Source: Marinicella sp.
GTDB taxonomy: Bacteria; Pseudomonadota; Gammaproteobacteria; Xanthomonadales; Marinicellaceae
Reading direction: 5' to 3'
Assembly (NCBI GenBank): GCA_028284365.1
Contig: JANQRW010000046.1
Location: forward strand, 1 to 43,531
Length of the DNA: 43,531 nucleotides
Of this stretch, positions 8,918 to 17,524 are shown piece by piece; position 1 is the first letter of the stretch, and every line of letters begins with the position of its first letter. The position numbers and the translations under genes are program-made. The notes under the pieces were generated by a model. The model ran no database searches. It had not been told where the DNA came from and was given only the letters and a program-made list of their open reading frames with translations.

Positions 8918-8927
8918 TCATTAGTTT

Positions 8928-9812
8928 ATGAGTCCTGACCAAATTCACTTCATTCGCACTGAGCTGGATCGTTGTGCCAATATGCGTGAGCAAAAACAAC
9001 GCATCAAACAGTTGCAAAAATTCAAACCCTGTCACTATGTGCCGGTTTATAAAGGCAATCACATCTACCCCGATTCAGATGATGAGTTTTACATCTCCGA
9101 GGTGCCATTAGGGTCAGAACGTACACAAAGTTTTTTAGGCATTTTGAACGATGAATTGTGGTTCAGTTGTGGTTTGTCTGAGAAAGAAGCTTTGGCTTTG
9201 GAGACACAATTAGAATGTCAATTTGAGTCTATTCGGCAGTATGCGATGGTTTTGGCAGATGATTTGGCTCATATCGCATTGTATTCACGTGGTTTGGATT
9301 TATGGCAACGTAGGAAAAAATTCTGTTCGTTATGTGGAACTGAAAACCATTTGGAAAGCTCAGGCCATAAAGTGGTCTGTGAAAATGGTCATGAACAATT
9401 TCCTCGCATTGAACCTGCGGTAATTGTATTGGTAACCAAGGGTGACCAGTGTTTATTGGGTCGTAAACATTCTTGGCCACCTAATGTTTATTCTACTTTA
9501 GCTGGCTTTGTTGAGGCTGGTGAGTCAATTGAGGATTCGGTACATCGTGAAATCTATGAAGAATCCAATGTGCGAATCAAGAATGTGACTTACTTTGGTT
9601 CACAACCCTGGCCTTTTCCATCTTCATTGATGTTGGCATTCAATGCTGAGGCAGTTTCTGATGACATCCGACTGGATGATGAAATGGAAGATGTGCGATG
9701 GTTCAGTAAAGAAGAGCTTTTGAAATGGTCAAAGGACGGTTCAATCATTTTATCCCCCAGGTTTACGGTTGCTAACAACTTGATCAGTAGTTTTCTTGGT
9801 CAAAGGATATGA
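8928..9812 (+). CDS. nudC: NAD(+) diphosphatase NudC
   Basis: A 294-residue Nudix hydrolase that cleaves NADH / NAD and removes NAD caps from RNA 5' ends. The Nudix box begins at Gly193 (GFVEAGES, then REIYEES near 207-213). The NudC-specific SQPWPFPSSLM motif is at 225-235. Ahead of it is the zinc ribbon: Cys133, Cys136 and Cys151 are present, but the expected fourth cysteine is Gly154, with His155 next to it. Metal binding may therefore use the histidine or be weakened. The gene follows erpA by ten bases. Downstream is a repeat-rich spacer, then mutM. Confidence 0.93.
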   Translation: MSPDQIHFIRTELDRCANMREQKQRIKQLQKFKPCHYVPVYKGNHIYPDSDDEFYISEVPLGSERTQSFLGILNDELWFSCGLSEKEALALETQLECQFESIRQYAMVLADDLAHIALYSRGLDLWQRRKKFCSLCGTENHLESSGHKVVCENGHEQFPRIEPAVIVLVTKGDQCLLGRKHSWPPNVYSTLAGFVEAGESIEDSVHREIYEESNVRIKNVTYFGSQPWPFPSSLMLAFNAEAVSDDIRLDDEMEDVRWFSKEELLKWSKDGSIILSPRFTVANNLISSFLGQRI

Positions 9813-9846
9813 TGCAGACTCGTGTTGTGATAGCGGGTGATCATTA

Positions 9847-10015
9847 TTCAGATCGAGTGCAGTGGGTTTTTATTGGTGGTTTAAAGGAGGATGCAAACGA
9901 GATTCCGCCATATGTTTTGTGGTTGGCGCGTTCATCGAGCCAGAGCAAAACGCCTTGTTCAGATCGAGTGCAGCGGGTTTTTATCCGCAGGATAAAAGAA
10001 GGCAAACGAGATTCC
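9847..10015. repeat. Two-copy intergenic direct repeat between nudC and mutM
   Basis: Copy A (9847-9906) and copy B (9958-10015) both begin TTCAGATCGAGTGCAG, continue with a GGGTTTTTAT core and end CAAACGAGATTCC. The middle parts diverge. Copy B contains a small stem GCGG/CCGC around GTTTTTAT. The 51 bases between the copies hold GGCG and CGCC blocks that can pair. The short ORFs crossing this stretch have no recognisable protein features. It looks like a REP-like dispersed intergenic element or a tandem remnant inside the spacer. Confidence 0.85.
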
Positions 10016-10019
10016 TTAG

Positions 10020-10835
10020 ATGCCTGAGCTACCAGAGGTTGAAACCACGCTCAAGGGCGTCTACCCTTGGACCGTTGGACAAAGTATCACTGGCGTTAAG
10101 GTTCACAATGCTTCTTTGCGCTGGCCAATACCAGCACAAGTCCATTCATTGGTTGGCCTGTCTATCATTAAGGTTTATCGGCGCGCTAAATATCTGATTT
10201 TCCAATTGTCTGACCATCAACACCTGCTGTTACATTTGGGCATGTCAGGGATGATACGTGTAATGGAGCAAGGAAGTGAGTTATTAAAACATGATCATTT
10301 TGAGTTGTTGTTGAGTAATGCTCGGGTGATGCGGTTGAATGACCCCAGGCGATTTGGATGTGTTTTATTGGTTGGGAAAGCGCCTGAAAAACACACACTG
10401 CTGGAAAATTTAGGCCCAGAACCACTGACGAATGGTTTTGATGGTCGGTGGCTTAAAACCAAGTCTCATAATCGAAAAGGGGCGGTCAAGAATTTCATTA
10501 TGAATAACCGTGTGGTTGTTGGCGTTGGCAATATCTATGCGGCAGAATCGTTATTTTTATCAGGCATTCATCCCAAGAGATCTGCCAGAAACATTTCATT
10601 GTACAGGTACCAGAGATTGGCAAAAAACATCAAACAGGTTTTGAACCAAGCAATCAAAGCTGGCGGTACCACGCTGAGCGACTTTAAAGGTGCTGATGGC
10701 AAGCCTGGTTATTTTAAGCAAGAACTTTATGTCTATGGAAGGCAAGGTGACACTTGTTTTAAATGTGGTGAAACCATTAAAAACCTAACAATTGGACAAA
10801 GAGCCAGTTGTTTTTGCCCTAACTGTCAAACTTAA
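10020..10835 (+). CDS. mutM: Formamidopyrimidine-DNA glycosylase (Fpg/MutM)
   Basis: A 271-residue base-excision repair enzyme that removes 8-oxoguanine and formamidopyrimidines and nicks the abasic site. After Met1 the mature N-terminus is PELPEVET, with catalytic Pro and Glu. LLLHLGMSGMIRV and DPRRFG are the family's central motifs. GNIYAAESLFLSGIHP is the helix-two-turn-helix region. The C-terminal zinc finger has CFKCGETI, then the intercalating QR, then CPNCQ. All key residues are present. The start follows directly after the repeat-rich spacer behind nudC, so transcription may continue through from nudC. Confidence 0.97.
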   Translation: MPELPEVETTLKGVYPWTVGQSITGVKVHNASLRWPIPAQVHSLVGLSIIKVYRRAKYLIFQLSDHQHLLLHLGMSGMIRVMEQGSELLKHDHFELLLSNARVMRLNDPRRFGCVLLVGKAPEKHTLLENLGPEPLTNGFDGRWLKTKSHNRKGAVKNFIMNNRVVVGVGNIYAAESLFLSGIHPKRSARNISLYRYQRLAKNIKQVLNQAIKAGGTTLSDFKGADGKPGYFKQELYVYGRQGDTCFKCGETIKNLTIGQRASCFCPNCQT

Positions 10836-10990
10836 ACCATAAGTGACGAATATTAGAGGTTTTAGGTAAATCATTAGCTGGTGTTGTTGCTAAGAGAGCT
10901 GATTTTGATTGGTTTTACTTGATCCTCTGTCGGTTGCTTGTATTGGCTGGTGGATTTGGTTAACATCAATGCTATGAAAGGGTTTGATTT

Positions 10991-13756
10991 ATGGTAAGTT
11001 GGGTGAATTCAACAGCTAGATGGATTGGTATTAACCTGGTTATTGGCTGTTTGTTTGCTTTGTGTTGTTACATAGCCAGTCACTATGTAGTTAGACCTAC
11101 ACTTTCTATTTCAATTTGGCCAGCTGCAGGTTTGGGTGTAGGGGTTATTGTGATCTGGGGTAAGAAAGTGATACCTGGTATCATGCTAGGAGAAATTCTC
11201 AACAGCATCATTTTGTATAAGATCCATATAGACTTTGGATGGGATAAAAAAAGTTTGTATGATGTTTTGTTGTTGTTGAGTAACTTTTTCAGACCAATTT
11301 TTGCTGGTCTATTAGTCAGGCATGTGGTGGGTGCCCAACCCCAATTAATTGAAGTCAAAGACATCATTAAGTTCTTTACTTTTGCTGGCTTGATTCCTTG
11401 TTTTATTTCTACAGTTATTTTTGTGATTTTGTTGTATGGAGCGGGGTATTACAACAGCAACAACTTTCTGATCAAAGGTGGGTTGTGGTATTTGGGGGAC
11501 ATCATGAGTGTGCTCATTTTCACACCTGTGTTGTTGTCTTTTTTCGCTAAGCCCAGGAGTATGTGGAGGCCACGAATTCTGAATGTGGCGATGCCGATAC
11601 TGGTTGGTTTTCTTTTGGTTTTTCTGTTATTCAATTCATACAAAGGTTACGAAGAAAAACGCATAAATGAAACCATAAAAACACACATAAGTTATATTGA
11701 TCATCAGGCAAAAACACATGCCATGTCATCCGCAGACTTGGTGAAATTTATTGAGCAAGAAGGCAAAACATTACAGTTTGAGAGTTATAAAATTGGTATA
11801 GATGAAAAAGTCAATGGTGGCTATGTGAACCAATACCTCAGCCAGGACGTTGTTACCAGAAGATACGCCAAGTATTTACACAAAAAAACCATAATAATCG
11901 ACGGGCAAGATTATCAATTAACTATGGTCCCAACCCCCGATTATTTCACCCGAGATTCCACTTGGGGGTTGTGGTTAACTTTGCTGATTGCATTGTTTTT
12001 TACCGGTTTCATTGGTGTTGGTATGTTAACTTTAACTGGTCGCCATGTATTAACTGCACGTGAAGTTGCAGACAGAACGCTACAACTGAGCATCATTAAT
12101 AAACAGCTTAAGGAACGAAACTCTGACTATCAAAGGATCATCGAAAATCAGCCGGTTATTTTTTGGAAAGTTGATTTGGCAATAGATAAAGTCACTTTCG
12201 TTAGCCAAGAAGCAGAAGCTATTCTTGGTTATGCCGTGGATCAATGGTTACACGAACCGCATTTTTTTATCAATAAAATCCATTATGAAGATTTACCGAT
12301 GGTCAAGGAAACCATGTATGATTTAAGGAACAGTGGAGAGCACACGGAAATAGAGTATCGTATTTTGCATGCAGATGGTGAGTATCGGTGGTTCAGGGAT
12401 GTGTTACATAAGCCAGATGATACCGATGGGCACAATGAAGTGATGGGGATGTTGATAGACATCACGGCCAAAAAAAATGATGCTGAAAAAATTCAATATC
12501 TTGCATTCCATGACTATTTGACACAATTGCCTAACCGACAACAATTTCAGACAGTGCTGAATGAATTGATCAACAAAGGTTTGGATACCAAGACTTTTGG
12601 TGCTGTGTTGTTTTTGGATATGGACAGATTCAAAGTGTTGAATGATGCATTGGGCCATCATTTTGGAGACCAATTGTTGTTGAAAATTGCCCAACGTTTG
12701 AAAACCTTTGATAATGACTTTAAAGTGATCGCAAGGTTTGGCGGCGATGAGTTTGTCCTGGCTTCAGATTGTAAATTTTCCAATCACAACGATGCCGCGG
12801 TACAAATAATCATGCTGGCTGAGCAAATCATAACCCGATTGGCAGAGCCTTATAACATCAACAGTAAGCAGCATGTTTGTACGGTCAGCATGGGTATCAG
12901 TATTTATCCTTTTGACCAGGCTACAGTTAATGATGTTATCAGGCAGGCAGATGTAGCCATGTATCGTTCCAAGGAGCAGGGTCGCAATCAAGTAACTATA
13001 TATCATCACAGCATGAAACAAGAGAATGACAAGATGCTGTATGTTGAACAGGTGTTGCGAAATGCAGTGAACAATGACAGTTTTATTTTGCAATACCAAC
13101 CCATTGTTAATACCAAGAGAGAAATAGTTTGTTTCGAGTCGCTGATACGTATTTATAATAAACAACAAACCATATTTCCTGATGACTTCATTCCAGTGGC
13201 AGAGGATACAGACCTGATTCAACCAGTGGGGCGTTGGGTGATTTCCCATGCTTGTTTGAAAATTATGGATTGTCAGCATAATATTTCAGTAAATGTCAGT
13301 TCTAAACAATTCCATCAACAAGGCTTTATCATGTACATTGAACAAATTCTGAAAAGGTTCAATGTGGGTGAAGGGCGTTTAACGATTGAGTTGACCGAAG
13401 GTGTTGTGGTTGGTAATCTGAATGAAATTCAGTATAAGTTCCAACGCCTCAAGGACATGGGTGTTTTGATTGCAATTGATGATTTTGGCACAGGTTATTC
13501 ATCATTAGAATATTTACATCAACTGCCCATTGATTACCTGAAAATTGATAAGAGTTTTGTGGCTGATTTAAGCGCCAACAACTCATCTCAAGTCATCATT
13601 GAAACCATCATCTCAATGGCCAAACATTTAAATCTGCAAACAGTTGCTGAAGGTGTCGAAACAGAAGAACAGTTTGCTGTGTTACAGTCGATTGGTTGTG
13701 ATTTATTTCAGGGTTACTTGTTTGGAAAGCCGGGTGATTTCACCATTAATCACTGA
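10991..13756 (+). CDS. MASE1-PAS-GGDEF-EAL cyclic-di-GMP turnover protein
   Basis: A 921-residue membrane sensor. An N-terminal MASE1-type domain of about eight helices covers residues 10-205. A periplasmic segment lies at about 210-325 and another helix at about 329-347. A PAS domain with PAC (YRWFRDVLHK) covers about 374-498. The GGDEF domain has an intact GGDEF motif at 584-588, but no RxxD inhibitory site precedes it. The EAL domain has ESL at 716-718 in place of EAL, and keeps NVSSKQF, IELTEG, DDFGTGYSS (from 830), LKIDKSF and AEGVETEEQ. Both cyclase and phosphodiesterase activities are therefore plausible. The 155-base gap before it holds no strong promoter match. Its signal is unknown. 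Confidence 0.92.
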   Translation: MVSWVNSTARWIGINLVIGCLFALCCYIASHYVVRPTLSISIWPAAGLGVGVIVIWGKKVIPGIMLGEILNSIILYKIHIDFGWDKKSLYDVLLLLSNFFRPIFAGLLVRHVVGAQPQLIEVKDIIKFFTFAGLIPCFISTVIFVILLYGAGYYNSNNFLIKGGLWYLGDIMSVLIFTPVLLSFFAKPRSMWRPRILNVAMPILVGFLLVFLLFNSYKGYEEKRINETIKTHISYIDHQAKTHAMSSADLVKFIEQEGKTLQFESYKIGIDEKVNGGYVNQYLSQDVVTRRYAKYLHKKTIIIDGQDYQLTMVPTPDYFTRDSTWGLWLTLLIALFFTGFIGVGMLTLTGRHVLTAREVADRTLQLSIINKQLKERNSDYQRIIENQPVIFWKVDLAIDKVTFVSQEAEAILGYAVDQWLHEPHFFINKIHYEDLPMVKETMYDLRNSGEHTEIEYRILHADGEYRWFRDVLHKPDDTDGHNEVMGMLIDITAKKNDAEKIQYLAFHDYLTQLPNRQQFQTVLNELINKGLDTKTFGAVLFLDMDRFKVLNDALGHHFGDQLLLKIAQRLKTFDNDFKVIARFGGDEFVLASDCKFSNHNDAAVQIIMLAEQIITRLAEPYNINSKQHVCTVSMGISIYPFDQATVNDVIRQADVAMYRSKEQGRNQVTIYHHSMKQENDKMLYVEQVLRNAVNNDSFILQYQPIVNTKREIVCFESLIRIYNKQQTIFPDDFIPVAEDTDLIQPVGRWVISHACLKIMDCQHNISVNVSSKQFHQQGFIMYIEQILKRFNVGEGRLTIELTEGVVVGNLNEIQYKFQRLKDMGVLIAIDDFGTGYSSLEYLHQLPIDYLKIDKSFVADLSANNSSQVIIETIISMAKHLNLQTVAEGVETEEQFAVLQSIGCDLFQGYLFGKPGDFTINH

Positions 13757-13848
13757 ATCATTTCTACATTGCTGTTTTTTAAGGGTTGAAAAGTACTGCT
13801 TTTTACATAAGATGTGGCAGTCATTCATATCGGATAAGAATTTTACTC

Positions 13849-15825
13849 TTGCTTAACAAACCCCAAAAACTTGCTGTAGAGTCGGTCAGCCATCCGTTGT
13901 TGGTTTTGGCTGGAGCAGGCTGTGGTAAAACCCGCGTTATCACTGAAAAAATGGCGTATCTGGTGCGCAGTTCATATTGCTTGCCTGAACAAATTTATGC
14001 CATAACCTTCACCAACAAAGCGGCCAAAGAAATGCAAGCAAGGGCAATGAAACTGGTCAATGGTGGTGAGGTATTGAATATTTCTACATTTCATGCCTTG
14101 GGGCTGCGGGTCTTACAACAAGAGGTAACTCATACCAATCACCACAGAGGGTTCAGTATTCTAGACACTTCTGAGTGCCAAAAAGTTCTTCAAGGGCTGC
14201 TACCCAAAGGCATAAAAAAAGATGTGGCAAACCAACTGCAGTGGCAAATATCAGGATGGAAAAATTCAGCCTTAAAGCCTGATCAGGTCAATACCACAGT
14301 GCCGATGTCTGTTGAGATATACCAGAACTACTTGGACTACATGATTGGTATCAATGCCATGGATTTTGATGACTTGATTTTACAGCCATTGTGGTTATTA
14401 ACTGAAAAGGCTGATGTTTTACTTAGGTGGCAAGAAAAAATTAAGTACATGTTGGTTGATGAGTACCAAGACACCAATGGTAGCCAGTATCAACTGTTGA
14501 AAATGTTGATGGGTGATGGGCAACATTTAACCTGCGTGGGAGATGATGACCAGTCCATATATGGTTGGCGTGGTGCCCAAGCCGAAAATTTACAACTTTT
14601 ACAACAGGATTTTCCAACACTGAAAATAGTGAAATTGGAACAAAATTACCGTTCAACCAGCACTATTTTATCGGCAGCGAACGCGGTTATTCAAAACAAC
14701 CCTCACCCTTTTGAAAAAAAGATTTGGAGTAACTTGGGAGATGGGGAACCAATTCAAATACTGGCCTATCCGAATGCTGAAACAGAAGCTGAACAAGTAG
14801 TGGCTGATATCAGTTTTAATCAGAAAGTAAACCATAAAAATTTTAATGACTTTGCGATTTTGTATCGCTCAAACCATCAGGCAAAACTATTAGAGCAAGC
14901 TTTGCGCATGAACAACGTGCCCTATCAAATGTCAGGAGGTCGTTCATTTTTTGATTACAGTGAGGTTAAAGATGTTATGGCCTATATCAGATTATTAGTC
15001 AATCCACGTGATAATGCTGCTTTTTTGCGTGTGGTGAATACACCAAAACGTGGTATTGGAATGCAAACCATTCAACACATATCATCATCGGCCAAACGTT
15101 TGGGGAAAAGCTTTTTATTGGCATGTGATGATAGACAGGTATTAAAAGGGTTGTCAGAACTGGCTCAGAATCGGCTTAAAGCATTTTCAGCGATGATTTA
15201 TCAACATCAAAAGATGAACCAATCGGCTGAAAAAGTGATCCATTCACTGTTGAGTCAGATTGACTATATCAGCCACGTTAATGAGTCAGCGAATAATAAG
15301 CTGGCGAAAATCAACAAAACTAAATTAGTTCGTGACTTCATTAAATGGATTGATGCATTAGGGCGAGACCAGGACTTAGCCATTGATGAATTGCTTAATT
15401 ATTTATCACTGCAAACCACCCAAGAGAATGACAGCAGCGAAGATGCGGTGCGTATGATGACCTTACATGCAGCCAAGGGCTTAGAGTTTGAACATGTTTA
15501 TTTGGTGGGTGTAGAAGAGGGTATTTTGCCACATGCCAATTCACTGGCGGATGATGAAACGGAACATGCAGCAGTTGAAGAAGAACGTCGCTTGATGTAT
15601 GTGGGTATGACTCGTGCCATGCAGCAACTGAAAATTTCCTACGTCAAAAAACGCAAACAGCGCTTTGTCGATGACAGTATTGCTGCCTACTCAGGGGCCA
15701 GTCGTTTCCTGGATGAAATTCCACACGAATTAAGCAGTGGTCACCCCAAGGCTAAAAAAACTGAGGCCGAACAAAAAGCCAGTAATAAAACTAATTTTGC
15801 TGCAATAAAAGCAATGTTGGATTAA
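13849..15825 (+). CDS. rep: ATP-dependent DNA helicase Rep, TTG start
   Basis: A 658-residue superfamily 1A 3'-5' helicase that restarts forks and clears proteins from DNA. Motifs in order: Q motif LNKPQKLAVE, Walker A AGAGCGKTR (Cys in place of the usual Ser), ITFTNKAAKEM, Walker B LVDEYQDTN, VGDDDQSIYGWRGA, LEQNYRS, MTLHAAKGLEFEHV and EERRLMYVGMTRA. E. coli Rep begins MRLNPGQQQAVE, so the start is best placed at the TTG at 13849, giving LLNKPQKLAVE. An upstream TTG at 13786 would add 21 residues of unlike sequence, and no ATG or GTG is in frame. It lies 92 bases after the GGDEF-EAL gene and converges on the lipoprotein gene with a four-base stop overlap. Confidence 0.93.
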   Translation: MLNKPQKLAVESVSHPLLVLAGAGCGKTRVITEKMAYLVRSSYCLPEQIYAITFTNKAAKEMQARAMKLVNGGEVLNISTFHALGLRVLQQEVTHTNHHRGFSILDTSECQKVLQGLLPKGIKKDVANQLQWQISGWKNSALKPDQVNTTVPMSVEIYQNYLDYMIGINAMDFDDLILQPLWLLTEKADVLLRWQEKIKYMLVDEYQDTNGSQYQLLKMLMGDGQHLTCVGDDDQSIYGWRGAQAENLQLLQQDFPTLKIVKLEQNYRSTSTILSAANAVIQNNPHPFEKKIWSNLGDGEPIQILAYPNAETEAEQVVADISFNQKVNHKNFNDFAILYRSNHQAKLLEQALRMNNVPYQMSGGRSFFDYSEVKDVMAYIRLLVNPRDNAAFLRVVNTPKRGIGMQTIQHISSSAKRLGKSFLLACDDRQVLKGLSELAQNRLKAFSAMIYQHQKMNQSAEKVIHSLLSQIDYISHVNESANNKLAKINKTKLVRDFIKWIDALGRDQDLAIDELLNYLSLQTTQENDSSEDAVRMMTLHAAKGLEFEHVYLVGVEEGILPHANSLADDETEHAAVEEERRLMYVGMTRAMQQLKISYVKKRKQRFVDDSIAAYSGASRFLDEIPHELSSGHPKAKKTEAEQKASNKTNFAAIKAMLD

Positions 15826-16487
15826 GGTTTACCGTTCAACATGGCTTCCCATTGACCGAATAAAAACTGCGGTTGGCTGAGCAGGTTAACTTTCAAATCA
15901 CCTTTTCGGCTGGCCAGGCATTGGTTGCCAAAGACACCGCCTAAGTTTTCATCAGATAAGTTGATACAAGGATCATTGTTAGCCATGTCTAATAAGGTGG
16001 CAGTAAATTCTGCTGGAGAGATGATGGCGGCGACTTGTTGACGCAAGTTGTTGGCACAACCGTCTGTGTTTTGTTCACAAGCTATGAAGTCAATGTTTGA
16101 TGGTGCGACCAATAACTCTTCGCGTTGTAATAAACGCACTTGTTTCGCAGTTTCTTGTCGATAAATTGGATGTGCGTAGGCCCAGAGCAGTATGGGTTTC
16201 AATATGTTTTGTTGGGTTTGATTGTAGTGGTGATAGTTCTGAATGAGTTTTTGGCTGTTGCTGATCAGTTGATAGGGTTGGTTTTTAATGGCTAAGGTAT
16301 ATAAATTGATGATGTTTTGGTTCTTCAGACTAAGATTGGCTTGTGATTTGTTAGCAATCACTTGGCTTGAGTCCTGTGCCACCAATGCTGCTATCAGTTT
16401 TTGGGTATGACTGACTGTGGGTTTAATTGGAGCGCCACAGCCGCTTAGTAGTAAAATAATTATTCCAATTTGCAATATTTTAAGCAT
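15822..16487 (-). CDS. Hypothetical lipoprotein
   Basis: A 221-residue protein that I do not recognise. The N-terminus is a clear lipoprotein signal: Lys-3, a hydrophobic core IIILLLSG and a lipobox with cysteine at 17 (LLSGC). The mature part is mainly helical, with four further cysteines near the C-terminal half (ACEQNTDGC, DPCINLS, NQCLAS), which suggests disulfide bonds in the periplasm. It converges with rep (stop codons overlap) and is divergent from the ECF sigma factor gene. The shared 164-base gap contains the ECF-like promoter that faces the sigma gene. Confidence 0.75.
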   Translation of the reverse strand: MLKILQIGIIILLLSGCGAPIKPTVSHTQKLIAALVAQDSSQVIANKSQANLSLKNQNIINLYTLAIKNQPYQLISNSQKLIQNYHHYNQTQQNILKPILLWAYAHPIYRQETAKQVRLLQREELLVAPSNIDFIACEQNTDGCANNLRQQVAAIISPAEFTATLLDMANNDPCINLSDENLGGVFGNQCLASRKGDLKVNLLSQPQFLFGQWEAMLNGKP

Positions 16488-16565
16488 AAAACTCTCTATA
16501 ATTCAGGTTGATGATCTATGAATAGCTAAAGCTTAGACTAATTTTGTAGTTATTTTTTAGGAATT

Positions 16566-16593
16566 TGTAACAAATTTAAAAATAAACCGTCTT
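16566..16593 (+). promoter_or_regulatory. Candidate ECF-type promoter upstream of the sigma factor gene
   Basis: TGTAAC (16566-16571), 16 bases, then CGTCTT (16588-16593). This -35 / -10 pair and spacing resemble promoters read by ECF sigma factors, which commonly autoregulate, rather than the housekeeping consensus. It is 58 bases before the ATG at 16652. Confidence 0.5.
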
Positions 16594-16651
16594 AATGATT
16601 GAAAAGACAACACCTTTGCCGCAGAGTTAGGATTAATAAGAGTTATTGGGC

Positions 16652-17143
16652 ATGAGCATTTGGTATCGCCTACAAGTTAACAAGCACCAGCATGGTCTGT
16701 ACGCCTTGGCACATCGAATGCTCGGCAACCAGCTCGAAGCTGAAGATGTGGTGCAAGATACATTTATCAAATTGTGGCAGCGTAAAGAACAAGGCGGCAA
16801 GTTTGAAAAAGCCTGGTTATATAAAGTAACCAGGAATCAGTGTCTTGATATCATTCGTCGGCGTAAACATGCGAATGAATATCAAATTTCAGCGGCAGTT
16901 GGTAGTGATTTTGCACCTTCGGCGACAGATGAAGTCTTAAATGACGAGTTATCTGGTGAAATTGGTAAAGCGATTAACCAGTTGGATGAGCCATATCAGT
17001 CACTGCTGGTGATGCGTGAAGTCAATGGACTCAGCTATCAGGTATTGGCCGATGCCTTGGATTTGAGTTTGTCTCAAACCAAAGTGTATTTACACAGAGC
17101 CAGAAAACAATTGAAAGAAAGTTTGGAAAAAACATATGCGTAA
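16652..17143 (+). CDS. RNA polymerase ECF-type sigma-70 factor
   Basis: A 163-residue sigma factor with regions 2 and 4 only. Region 2 holds LAHRMLGNQLEAEDVVQDTFIKLW and the DNA-contacting RNQCLDIIRRRKHA. Region 4 holds LDEPYQSLLVMREVNGLSYQVLADAL and LSQTKVYLHRARKQLKE. The ATG at 16652 is preferred over the TTG two codons upstream. It overlaps the next gene (single-TM protein) by eight bases, the usual arrangement of sigma and anti-sigma. The promoter upstream looks ECF-like, so autoregulation is likely. The inducing signal cannot be told from the sequence. Confidence 0.95.
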   Translation: MSIWYRLQVNKHQHGLYALAHRMLGNQLEAEDVVQDTFIKLWQRKEQGGKFEKAWLYKVTRNQCLDIIRRRKHANEYQISAAVGSDFAPSATDEVLNDELSGEIGKAINQLDEPYQSLLVMREVNGLSYQVLADALDLSLSQTKVYLHRARKQLKESLEKTYA

Positions 17144-17513
17144 GCAAACCATAGAACAACAAGTTTCGGCAGAATTGACTGACTATTTTGAGCAAGCTCG
17201 AAGTGTCAAATGTCCGCCGAGTATGAAACAAAACCTGTATGCCCAATTAGGCATTGACCACAAAAGTTGGTGGCACAGCAATTGGTTCAAACCAGCCCTG
17301 GCTTTTTCATTTGTGGCTGTATTCGCTTTGGGCCTGGTGTGGCAAAACAACCAGCACTTACAACAAGAACAATTAGCAGCGGCTGAACGGGATATGCAGA
17401 TTGCCATGCATTATATGCAAAAAATCAGTGCTAAAACCTTAGAAGATGCTAACACCCACGGTATAAAACCCGCGATTATCGTCCCTGTTTCTAAATCCAT
17501 GGCACAGATTTAG
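17136..17513 (+). CDS. Single-TM protein, candidate anti-sigma factor
   Basis: A 125-residue protein without a recognised domain. Residues 1-45 are a soluble cytoplasmic part (ELTDYFEQARSVKCPPSMKQ), residues 48-66 form a membrane helix (FKPALAFSFVAVFALGLVW), and the rest is a short periplasmic tail with a helical, Q-rich stretch. Its start overlaps the sigma gene by eight bases, and its size and topology match small membrane anti-sigma factors. There is no HxxxCxxC zinc motif, so it is not of the ZAS type. The role is inferred from context. The DUF4252 gene follows at once (ATG 17525). Confidence 0.75.
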   Translation: MRKQTIEQQVSAELTDYFEQARSVKCPPSMKQNLYAQLGIDHKSWWHSNWFKPALAFSFVAVFALGLVWQNNQHLQQEQLAAAERDMQIAMHYMQKISAKTLEDANTHGIKPAIIVPVSKSMAQI

Positions 17514-17524
17514 TGGAGTTAACA

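Noticed and set aside
9809..10197. Small ORFs across the nudC-mutM gap
   Set aside because: They run through direct repeats and into mutM in another frame, have no domain or ribosome binding site, and repeat the same peptide pieces because the DNA repeats.
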